Source: Paracoccus sp. (in: a-proteobacteria) (GTDB lineage: Bacteria; Pseudomonadota; Alphaproteobacteria; Rhodobacterales; Rhodobacteraceae). From it: 8,508 nucleotides of DNA. The translations under genes were made by a program, and so were the position numbers. The stretch covers positions 1-8,508 of the forward strand of contig JAGPGI010000095.1 of NCBI GenBank assembly GCA_018056045.1, written 5' to 3'. Under the pieces are notes generated by a model, which saw nothing but the letters and a program-made list of their open reading frames with translations, was not told the DNA's origin and did no database searches. Positions 1-5,222 of the stretch are shown here, piece by piece. The number at the start of each line of letters is the position of its first letter. Within the stretch, counting starts at the first letter, position 1.

Positions 1-2
1 TG

Positions 3-770
3 TCCCACGATCAGCGCTATGAGGCGGCTGAGGAATTCCTGACCGTCTGGAAACGCTTGCTGTCGGGCGAGACGGTCGATTTCGACGGCGCGCATTTCAA
101 GATCAAGGGCGCGCATAACCAGCATCCGGCCGCGCAACAGCCGCATCCGCCGCTGTATTTCGGCGGCTCGTCGCCCGCCGCGCATGAGCTGGCGGCGAAA
201 CATGTCGATGCCTACCTGACGTGGGGCGAACCCCCGGCGGCGGTGGCCGAAAAGATCGCCGATGTGCGCGCGCGGGCCGAACGGCATGGGCGCGAGGTCC
301 GCTTTGGCGTCCGCCTGCACGCCATCGTGCGCGAGACCGAGGCCGAAGCATGGGCCGAGGCCGATCGCCTGATCAGCCGCCTGACCGACGAGGATATCGC
401 CGCCGCGCAGGCCAATTTCGCGCGGATGGATTCGGTCGGACAGTCCCGCATGGCGGCGCTGCATGGTGGCCGGCGCGACAAGCTGGTTGTCGGGCCGAAC
501 CTCTGGGCCGGGGTCGGTCTGGTCCGGGGCGGCGCGGGAACTGCACTGGTCGGCAATCCCGAACAGGTGGCCGAGCGGCTGGCGGAATATCAGGCGCTTG
601 GCGTCGATACCTTCGTGCTGTCGGGCTATCCGCATCACGAGGAGGCGATCCGCTTTGCCGAGCTGGTCTTTCCGCTGATCGGCAAGGATGCGGTGACGCT
701 GCGCGACAGCAAGCAGACCGGCGGCGCCTTCGATCTTCGCGCCGCGCAGCGGCAGGCTGCGGCCAGCTGA
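3..770 (+). CDS. ssuD: FMNH2-dependent alkanesulfonate monooxygenase, SsuD-like (5' end outside window)
   Basis: This luciferase-like (LLM class) flavin monooxygenase uses FMNH2 from a partner reductase and O2 to release sulfite from alkanesulfonates in the cytoplasm, supplying sulfur when sulfate is scarce. The frame is open from the first bases of the window ([12 protein letters not shown]...), so the start lies upstream. About 255 C-terminal residues of a usual ~380 are visible. Stretches typical of SsuD are present: [14 protein letters not shown] sheet, [20 protein letters not shown] (the Arg and His of the family active site), [42 protein letters not shown] (mobile loop Arg) and [11 protein letters not shown]. 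This order closely follows E. coli SsuD as I recall it. The Cys and His of the N-terminal active site cannot be checked because that part is absent. The next gene starts 10 bases after the stop, so the two are probably co-transcribed. Confidence 0.9.
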   Translation, partial: SHDQRYEAAEEFLTVWKRLLSGETVDFDGAHFKIKGAHNQHPAAQQPHPPLYFGGSSPAAHELAAKHVDAYLTWGEPPAAVAEKIADVRARAERHGREVRFGVRLHAIVRETEAEAWAEADRLISRLTDEDIAAAQANFARMDSVGQSRMAALHGGRRDKLVVGPNLWAGVGLVRGGAGTALVGNPEQVAERLAEYQALGVDTFVLSGYPHHEEAIRFAELVFPLIGKDAVTLRDSKQTGGAFDLRAAQRQAAAS

Positions 771-780
771 GGAGCGCGCC

Positions 781-1638
781 GTGGACATCATCGACATGCG
801 CTGCCGCCCGGCTTTTTTGCACGATTTCTTTGGCAGAACGCCGGGCACGCCGGAATACGAGGTGGTGAAATGGCTGAATGGCCGGGTGGGCACGCGTGGC
901 GATGTCGAGCATTTCACCCGCTCGGCCACCGCCGAGGGCTTTCTGGCCGAAATCCGCGACGCCGGCCTTGCCAAGGCCGTCGTCGTCGGTCGGCATACGC
1001 CAACGCAGCATCTGACCAACGATGCGATCCACGAGATCGTCGCGGCCTCGCCCCTGCTGGAAGGGATCGGCGCGGTCGATCCCGAACAGCTTGGCCCTCG
1101 CGCCACGCTGGCCGAGATCGAGCGCGCCGTAACCAGCCTGGGCCTGCGCGGGATCGACATCGAACCCGGTTTCGGCCAGCCGGCGCGGCACCCGGACGAT
1201 CCGATCTATCATCCGGTCTATGACCTGCTGCAGGATCTGGGTGCGCCGGTCTTTCTGATGACCGGGCCGACCACGCCCGACCATCGGTTTAACGATCCCG
1301 CGCCGGTTGCGAACGTGGCCCGCGCATTCCCGCGCCTGAAGATCGCGGTATATCACGGCTATTGGCCGAATGTGGCGCAGATCGTCGGTGTGGCCTTTCG
1401 GCATGAGAGCGTCTCGATCATCCCCGACATGTATCTGTTCCAGCCGGGGGGCGAGCTTTACGTGCAGGCGGTGAACAGCTTTCTGGGCGACCAGTTCCTG
1501 TTCGGATCCTCCTATCCCTTTCGCCCGATCCCTCAGACGATTGAGGACTTTCAGCAGCTTGGCTTTCACGAGGATCGGTTGCCGGCGTTGTTTTCGGGCA
1601 ATGCCCGCCGCCTGCTGGGTCTGGCCGGGGCCGAGTGA
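781..1638 (+). CDS. Amidohydrolase-superfamily (Amidohydrolase_2-like) protein lacking canonical metal ligands
   Basis: The gene encodes a 285-residue protein of the amidohydrolase TIM-barrel type. It starts at GTG 781, with GGAG at 771-774 six bases upstream. Fold cues are the N-terminal first strand (MDIIDMRCRP), a mid-barrel strand GLRGIDIEPGFGQPARHP, the strand FPRLKIAVYHGYWP with His192, and LFGSSYPFRP near the C-terminus, followed by the usual helix ending in a GNARRLLGL motif. In ordinary members the first strand ends in HxH and the late motif is FGSDxP. Here these are RCR (7-9) and GSSYP (Ser244), so the usual metal-binding His pair and catalytic Asp are missing. It may belong to a divergent subgroup with different chemistry. 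The position directly behind ssuD suggests a role in sulfonate or related compound breakdown, but the substrate is unknown. Confidence 0.8.
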   Translation: MDIIDMRCRPAFLHDFFGRTPGTPEYEVVKWLNGRVGTRGDVEHFTRSATAEGFLAEIRDAGLAKAVVVGRHTPTQHLTNDAIHEIVAASPLLEGIGAVDPEQLGPRATLAEIERAVTSLGLRGIDIEPGFGQPARHPDDPIYHPVYDLLQDLGAPVFLMTGPTTPDHRFNDPAPVANVARAFPRLKIAVYHGYWPNVAQIVGVAFRHESVSIIPDMYLFQPGGELYVQAVNSFLGDQFLFGSSYPFRPIPQTIEDFQQLGFHEDRLPALFSGNARRLLGLAGAE

Positions 1639-1651
1639 CCAAGGCGACGAA

Positions 1652-1679
1652 AAGACGCCCCGGATCCCCGGGGCGTCTT
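1652..1679. terminator. Bidirectional transcription terminator hairpin
   Basis: A perfect 12-bp inverted repeat (AAGACGCCCCGG / CCGGGGCGTCTT) with a 4-base loop lies between two converging genes, 14 bases after the amidohydrolase stop and 14 bases beyond the stop of the minus-strand FAD protein. Read on the minus strand the stem ends in a run of four T; on the plus strand only two T follow. It probably serves both directions, better for the minus strand. Confidence 0.8.
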
Positions 1680-1692
1680 GACGCCCGTGCCG

Positions 1693-3078
1693 CTATCCGA
1701 CCGCCAGCAAGGCCGCCAGCTTGAATGTCTGCTCGCGGATATCAGGAATCGCGGTCATCTCCCAAAACGCCGCTCGGGATACGGGGCCGATGGCGAAGAG
1801 CCGCTCTGATGCCGCGCCTGACTGGCCAATCAGCCGACAGGACAGGTCAACATCCAGCCCGATGTTCAACGGGTCGACCCGCGCCGCGCCGCTTGCCAGC
1901 AGCCCCGCGATCAGGGGCGAAGCATGGCGCGCCGGATCCCTGCGAATGCCGCGACAGTCAAAGATGGCGGCCGAAATCAACTCGGCGCTTTCGGTGCTGC
2001 CTAAGCTGCGGATATGCGCGACCGCGCTGCCATCGCTGTTGCGGCTGGCGCCTGTGAACGCGCCGCGCATCAGACGCAATTGGCCGTCCATAAGCGCGCG
2101 CTCAATGATCGCACCAGATGCGGGCGGGATGCGGTGACGGTGCACGTCCCACCAGGTCGCTGCATGGCGCAGGAACCGCGCCCGCTCGGGCGTTGGCAGG
2201 CTGCGCCAGATCGCCTTGACATGCGGGCGGACACCATCGACCGCATCGCGCCATGTGCCGCCCTGCCGCTCGGCCTGTCTGCCCAGACCGCGCAACCAGC
2301 CTGCCAGCGCGCTCATTGGCGCGCCGAAGGGAATGTCGCCCAGCCCGATGGGAAGCGGCTTCGTCGGCTGATGCGTTCGTGGCAGAACGCCACGGCGCGA
2401 CACCGCGAGGATCTCGCCCTTATGGCCCGACTTCAGCAGGCTGATGACCCTGTCCACCATCGAAAGGCCTGAACCGATGATGACGACCCGACCCTGCGGG
2501 TCGATGGGGCCGGGATCCTCCCATGCGTTCAGCAGCAAGCCGTCGGGATCCGGGCGTTCCAGAACATGCCCGGTTGCCAGAATGGCGATATCGCCGATGA
2601 TGCTGTGGCCGCCGCTGACCTGCACGACAACCCCGCGCGGGCTGTCTTGCAGCCTCAGCGCCGCGTCGCGGACGATACGCAACCGCGACGGCTCGGCTCC
2701 GGTCAGCCAGGGCGTCATCAGATAGGCAAGATAGCCGCCATAAATCCTGCGGCTGACGAAACACTGGTCGGTGACCGACGCTTGCGAAGGTCTGGCCTGC
2801 AGCCAATGTCGGAAATGGTCCGGGTCCTGTGGAAAGGCGCTCATATTGTGGACGCGGGTGTTGAGCAGGTGATCCGGGTCAAGGGTCGAATAGGCCAGCC
2901 CGAGTCCGGGTGTGTGTCGGCCTTCGATGATGGTGACCCGGAACAGGCGGTCCTGTCGGCTCAGCAGGTGGGTGGCCATCAGCACACCGCTGGCGCCGCC
3001 GCCGATGATCACGACATGGGGGCCGCTGGCGGGGCCTTGCCGGCTGGTGCGCGGAATGATCGTCGGCTGGTCCGTCAT
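1693..3078 (-). CDS. YdhS-like FAD/NAD(P)-binding protein (COG4529 type)
   Basis: This is a 461-residue flavoprotein-like oxidoreductase of unknown substrate. The first dinucleotide-binding fold is at residues 21-52 (HVVIIGGGASGVLMATHLL, ending in an acidic strand IIEG). Next comes the family block GLAYSTLDPDHLLNTRVHNMSAFPQDPDHF (59-89). An ILATGH turn is at 166-171, and a second nucleotide-binding fold is at 198-228 (VVIIGSGLSMVDRVISLL, then VSRRG and LPRTH). These match the uncharacterised NAD(P)/FAD-binding proteins related to E. coli YdhS. The ATG at 3078 is preferred because it overlaps the stop of the upstream small membrane gene (ATGA); a longer frame up to 3138 would overlap that gene more deeply. 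No clear ribosome site precedes it, which fits translational coupling. It ends just before a strong hairpin. The reaction cannot be told from sequence. Confidence 0.85.
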   Translation of the reverse strand: MTDQPTIIPRTSRQGPASGPHVVIIGGGASGVLMATHLLSRQDRLFRVTIIEGRHTPGLGLAYSTLDPDHLLNTRVHNMSAFPQDPDHFRHWLQARPSQASVTDQCFVSRRIYGGYLAYLMTPWLTGAEPSRLRIVRDAALRLQDSPRGVVVQVSGGHSIIGDIAILATGHVLERPDPDGLLLNAWEDPGPIDPQGRVVIIGSGLSMVDRVISLLKSGHKGEILAVSRRGVLPRTHQPTKPLPIGLGDIPFGAPMSALAGWLRGLGRQAERQGGTWRDAVDGVRPHVKAIWRSLPTPERARFLRHAATWWDVHRHRIPPASGAIIERALMDGQLRLMRGAFTGASRNSDGSAVAHIRSLGSTESAELISAAIFDCRGIRRDPARHASPLIAGLLASGAARVDPLNIGLDVDLSCRLIGQSGAASERLFAIGPVSRAAFWEMTAIPDIREQTFKLAALLAVG

Positions 3079-3227
3079 GACAGGCTGGCCAACGCGCAGA
3101 GGGCAAGCCCGATGATTGAGGCGATGGTCAGGACCCACAGCCAGGACAGCTCGGCCTCGCTGCTTTCATCGGCGGGGGAGGAGATGAAAAGCTCCGCGAA
3201 CTGCTGATCGATACGTCCGTCCGTCAT
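3075..3227 (-). CDS. Small single-pass membrane protein, 50 residues, unknown function
   Basis: Residues 1-27 are polar and acidic (MTDGRIDQQFAELF..., then ESSEAEL). Residues 28-50 form one hydrophobic segment (SWLWVLTIASIIGLALCALA) that runs to the C-terminus, so it looks like a small protein with an N-terminal polar head and a C-terminal membrane anchor. Three ATG codons stand in a row (3233, 3230, 3227). AAAGGA at 3240-3235 is seven bases from the third one, which is therefore chosen; starting at the first would give 52 residues. The stop overlaps the ATG of the FAD/NAD(P)-binding protein by four bases (ATGA), so the two are very likely translated together and may work together at the membrane. 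I recognise no family. Confidence 0.7.
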   Translation of the reverse strand: MTDGRIDQQFAELFISSPADESSEAELSWLWVLTIASIIGLALCALASLS

Positions 3228-3280
3228 CATCATGTCCTTTCGTTCAAGTAGCGACTCGAAGAGCCGGTTTCAGAAATCGT

Positions 3281-3370
3281 CCATCGCGGTCCCAGCCCGT
3301 TCGGGGGCCGTGGCGGTCCGGGCCGCAAGACAGTCCGCGCGGGGTTGTCGTGCAGGTCAACGGTGGCCGG
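3281..3370 (+). pseudogene. Inverted fragment related to the FAD/NAD(P)-binding protein gene
   Basis: Bases 3321-3368, read on the plus strand, match the coding strand of the FAD-protein gene (minus strand 2654-2607) at 44 of 48 positions by my alignment. Read in that frame the fragment gives QDSPRGVVVQVNGG, against QDSPRGVVVQVSGG at residues 144-157 of the intact protein. Two of the four differences are silent and one changes Ser to Asn, so it looks like a diverged paralogue and not a recent copy. A weaker in-frame similarity (PSR...VR...) may extend left to 3281. Homology stops abruptly near 3370, ten bases before the hydrolase stop codon on the other strand. No start, ribosome site or full domain is present. 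Confidence 0.55.
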
Positions 3371-3380
3371 CGGAGGGGCT

Positions 3381-3950
3381 TCACCATGCGCTCCTCCGAT
3401 CCTGCGCGAAGCGAACCGGCTGCTGGCCCACCGCGACAATCAGACTGTCGCGCAAGGACTTGCCCTGCGCCCAGGGACCAAAACCCGAGGCCGCATTGAT
3501 ATGGCCCGCATGGCCAAGATCGACCAGTTCGCTGCCCCAGACATTCGCCAGATGCGCCGCGCGATCAAAGCTCATCCAGGGATCGTTGCGGCTGGCGACG
3601 ACCGTTGTCGGGATGTCCAGCCGCAGCTCGGGGACCGCGCCGAACTGGCCGATGCGGTCATGCCCGCCGGTCTCGGCCGGCGCGACCAGAAGCGCGCCGC
3701 CCACGCGCAGATGCGGCCAGGTTGCCAACAGCCGGGCGATCAGGATCGCGCCCAGCGAATGCCCGACCAGGATGCTGTCCGGGTGAAACATGATCATCGA
3801 GGCCAGCTCGATCTCCCAGACGGCCGGAACCGGGCGGCCGGGATCGGACAGGTCGACCGTCAGCGCCCTTGGATCGGTCGCGGCCCACCAATGCTGCCAG
3901 TGCGGCGCGGGCGAGCCATCAAGCCCCGGGACGATCAGTGTCTTGGTCAT
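3381..3950 (-). CDS. Small alpha/beta serine hydrolase, RBBP9/YdeN family
   Basis: This 189-residue protein is of the usual length for the family (about 180-190). It starts with the strand and oxyanion region TLIVPGLDGSPAPHWQHWW (residues 4-22), where the HWQ.WW pattern is typical. The nucleophile is Ser65 in VGHSLG. The acid is probably Asp123 in VASRNDPWM, and the base His is in LGHAGHIN (His147 or His150). These make a full catalytic triad. Bacterial members are esterase-like hydrolases with poorly known natural substrates, acting in the cytoplasm. The start ATG has GGAGGG (3961-3956) five bases upstream. It lies downstream of the Lrp/AsnC gene on the same strand, with 112 bases between them that contain operator-like repeats, so it is a likely target of that regulator. 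The next gene on this strand starts 153 bases later. Confidence 0.88.
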   Translation of the reverse strand: MTKTLIVPGLDGSPAPHWQHWWAATDPRALTVDLSDPGRPVPAVWEIELASMIMFHPDSILVGHSLGAILIARLLATWPHLRVGGALLVAPAETGGHDRIGQFGAVPELRLDIPTTVVASRNDPWMSFDRAAHLANVWGSELVDLGHAGHINAASGFGPWAQGKSLRDSLIVAVGQQPVRFAQDRRSAW

Positions 3951-3986
3951 CTGCTCCCTCCACCGGTTGCGACTGAAATTCTTTTT

Positions 3987-4018
3987 ATAAATCAGGCCGA
4001 TTTATCGTGTATTTCGAT
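3987..4018. promoter_or_regulatory. Operator-like repeats upstream of the hydrolase gene
   Basis: A perfect 7-bp inverted repeat ATAAATC-AGGCC-GATTTAT (3987-4005) overlaps a second dyad, ATCG-N7-CGAT (4004-4018). The second lies in TTTATCGTGTATTTCGAT (4001-4018), which recurs almost exactly at 4608-4626 before the Lrp/AsnC gene. The repeats sit about 40-65 bases before the hydrolase start, next to a TATAAA-like -10 candidate on the minus strand (3991-3986). No T run follows the hairpin on the minus strand, so it is not a terminator for the Lrp gene. Binding by the neighbouring Lrp/AsnC protein is inferred. Confidence 0.5.
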
Positions 4019-4062
4019 GCGAAAGCTTGCCTGGGACAGGAAAACCATACCCGCAGGCAGTT

Positions 4063-4536
4063 TCAGCGCGACAGCGTGTCGACCGGATAGGCCGTGGTGA
4101 ACTTCATCCTTTCCATGGCGAAATGGCTGGTCACGTTCTTGATCGGCACCGCGTCGGTCAGGCGCTTGTAGAACTGGTCGAATGCCGACATGTCGGCCAC
4201 GGCCACCCGCAGCAGATAGTCGATCTCGCCGGCCATGCGGTAAACCTCCATGATCTCGGGAATCGAGTCCGTCGCCGCGGCAAATGCGTCGCGCCAGGCT
4301 GCGGAATGGTCCGGCGCCTCGATCCCGACAATGACTGTCAGCCCGAAGCCAAGCTTGGTCGGATTGGCCAGCGCCACCCGTCCGGTCAATACGCCCGAGG
4401 CCTCAAGCTTCTGGATGCGCTTCCAGCAGGGTGTCTGCGACAGGCCGGCCTTGTCGGCGATCTGGGCCACCGGAAGTGTCGCATCGCGCATCAGTTCCGC
4501 CACGATCTTGCGGTCGATAAGGTCCAGGTCGGTCAC
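4063..4536 (-). CDS. Lrp/AsnC-family transcriptional regulator
   Basis: The protein has 157 residues, the normal size. The N-terminal winged helix-turn-helix covers about residues 3-55: LDLIDRKIVAELMRDA, then VAQIADKAGLSQTPCWKRIQKLEASGVL, where the SxTPxWxRIxxLE pattern is diagnostic of the family. The C-terminal RAM (ligand-sensing, oligomer-forming) domain covers about 65-150, with GFGLTVIVGIE, VYRMAGEIDYLLRVAVADMSAFDQFY and a final SHFAMERMKFTTAYPV. The start is GTG 4536. Only a weak AAAGG lies about ten bases upstream, and there is no better start. Such proteins usually respond to an amino acid or similar small molecule and often control their own gene and a neighbour. The repeated motif before this gene and before the hydrolase fits that. 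The effector is unknown. Confidence 0.92.
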   Translation of the reverse strand: MTDLDLIDRKIVAELMRDATLPVAQIADKAGLSQTPCWKRIQKLEASGVLTGRVALANPTKLGFGLTVIVGIEAPDHSAAWRDAFAAATDSIPEIMEVYRMAGEIDYLLRVAVADMSAFDQFYKRLTDAVPIKNVTSHFAMERMKFTTAYPVDTLSR

Positions 4537-4576
4537 GGGTCGGCTGCCTTTCGGGTTCGGTTGTGTCTGGACTCAG

Positions 4577-4629
4577 TATGCATCAAATCATCGTAAAATC
4601 TACTGTCTTTATCGTGTATTTTCGATAGC
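4577..4629. promoter_or_regulatory. AT-rich control region of the Lrp/AsnC gene
   Basis: This AT-rich patch stands out against GC-rich surroundings. It contains TTTATCGTGTATTTTCGAT (4608-4626), which extends to a TATCG-N8-CGATA dyad (4610-4627). This is the same sequence as 4001-4018 apart from one extra T in the spacer. A further ATCGTAAAATC (4590-4600) repeats the theme. The patch centre is about 70-80 bases upstream of the GTG start, fitting an autoregulatory Lrp-type site. I could not pick a convincing -35/-10 pair within it. Confidence 0.45.
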
Positions 4630-4692
4630 GGTGAAATCGGGCGGTTTCCTCGTGTTTTCCGGGTGCTTTCCGGGGTGAGAGGGCGCATTGGC

Positions 4693-4710
4693 GGTCAGAC
4701 ATGTTTGACC
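4693..4710. repeat. 18-bp near-palindrome
   Basis: GGTCAGACATGTTTGACC is a palindrome apart from one mismatched pair. It lies in the gene-free stretch between the Lrp gene and the IS remnant, 31 bases before the presumed IS left end. It has the size of an operator for a dimeric regulator, but no promoter is placed near it, so its role is open. Confidence 0.35.
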
Positions 4711-4740
4711 GGATCGGCTGGGCAAATTCGCCTGCGACCG

Positions 4741-4955
4741 TGATCCTCCTCCGATGAAGAGGTCCGCCGTTATGATGGGGAAACGGAGGATCAGACATGG
4801 AAGGCAAACGACCGAAGCCGGAAAAGATTGCGTCGAATCTACGGCAGGTTGAGGTTCTGATGGGGCAAGGGATGTCCCGTCTGGACGCGATCAGGAAGAT
4901 CGGAGTTGTCGAGCAGACCTGTTATCGCTGGCGCAAGCAGTATGGTGGAATGGGG
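4741..4955 (+). mobile_element. Truncated left end of an IS3-family insertion sequence
   Basis: This piece holds the beginning of an IS3-type OrfA gene with its leader and nothing of OrfB. The leader carries TGATCCTCC (4741-4749), repeated inverted as GGAGGATCA (4785-4793); the first copy may be at the element's left tip. The right-hand half of OrfA, all of OrfB with its DDE catalytic domain, and the right inverted repeat are not found before pqqA. The element is therefore dead. The right boundary is put where OrfA similarity ends and is approximate. Confidence 0.65.
4797..4955 (+). pseudogene. IS3-family transposase OrfA, truncated (helix-turn-helix part only)
   Basis: The frame starts at ATG 4797 with GGAGGA at 4785-4790, six bases away. 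It reads MEGKRPKPEKIASNLRQVEV, then DAIRKIGVVEQTCYRWRKQYGGM. This is the N-terminal helix-turn-helix region of IS3 OrfA proteins, which usually run to about 88-90 residues and continue with a leucine-zipper part (KRLxxLExEN-like). Here family similarity stops after about 53 residues. The frame then runs on through unrelated sequence to a stop at 5186, inside pqqA in another frame. The protein would not bring about transposition. Confidence 0.7.
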
Positions 4956-5041
4956 TGGGGCTGTTGGCAGATTACGAGAGCGGCCGGGATCTGCGAGGAA
5001 CGCGGCAGGCGCCCGAGAAATAACCTGCGACCAAGATCGTA

Positions 5042-5069
5042 TTGCCGGAGGGACCGGGGCACCTATACT
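5042..5069 (+). promoter_or_regulatory. Probable sigma-70 promoter of the pqq operon
   Basis: TATACT (5064-5069) is a good -10 box, and TTGCCG (5042-5047) is a fair -35 box with a 16-base spacer. Transcription would begin near 5076, giving a leader of about 34 bases before the pqqA ribosome site and start. It lies about 90 bases right of the IS3 scar, so the element's loss or insertion left this promoter intact. Confidence 0.5.
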
Positions 5070-5109
5070 CGGGCTGTCTTTCTATGGATCACGCAAAGGA
5101 GGAGTTGCC

Positions 5110-5211
5110 GTGTCCTGGTCGAAACCCAAGGCCCGCGAAGTGAAATGCGGTATGGAAATCAACATGTATGGCCCCGCCGAGGATGATCGCGACAGCCGCG
5201 AGGTCATCTGA
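5110..5211 (+). CDS. pqqA: PqqA, precursor peptide of pyrroloquinoline quinone
   Basis: This is a 33-residue ribosomally made peptide that supplies the carbon and nitrogen skeleton of PQQ. The essential Glu and Tyr are spaced E-x-x-x-Y in CGMEINMYGPAE: Glu16 and Tyr20. PqqE joins these two residues while PqqD holds the peptide. The N-terminal WSKP and the EVKCGMEI stretch are typical of alphaproteobacterial PqqA. The start is GTG 5110 with an excellent AGGAGG at 5097-5102, seven bases away. A longer in-frame opening upstream is ignored because of that site. The strong ribosome site contrasts with the weak ones of the genes behind it, fitting the need for more peptide than enzyme. The tail after Tyr20 is 13 residues long and strongly charged. 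Confidence 0.95.
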   Translation: MSWSKPKAREVKCGMEINMYGPAEDDRDSREVI

Positions 5212-5222
5212 GCCACCAGATC

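Noticed and set aside
373..1569. Long minus-strand open frame (398 codons) opposite ssuD and the amidohydrolase
   Set aside because: It is antisense to two recognisable genes and its translation shows no family features; long antisense frames are common in GC-rich DNA.
3079..3138. 20-codon upstream extension of the FAD/NAD(P)-binding protein
   Set aside because: It would overlap the small membrane gene by 60 bases, and the ATGA junction at 3078 explains the start better.
3605..3793. Plus-strand frames opposite the hydrolase gene
   Set aside because: The minus-strand protein has a complete Ser-Asp-His triad; the plus-strand translations are Arg/Pro/Ala-rich shadows.
4583..4807. 74-codon minus-strand frame across the Lrp promoter region and IS leader
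   Set aside because: It spans the AT-rich control region, has no convincing ribosome site, and shows no family features.
5005..5028. GCAGG-N14-CCTGC inverted repeat before the pqqA promoter
   Set aside because: Five-base arms with a long spacer are expected by chance in GC-rich DNA.
4906..5109. In-frame extension of pqqA upstream
   Set aside because: Its translation is not PqqA-like, it crosses the promoter, and AGGAGG seven bases before GTG 5110 fixes the start.
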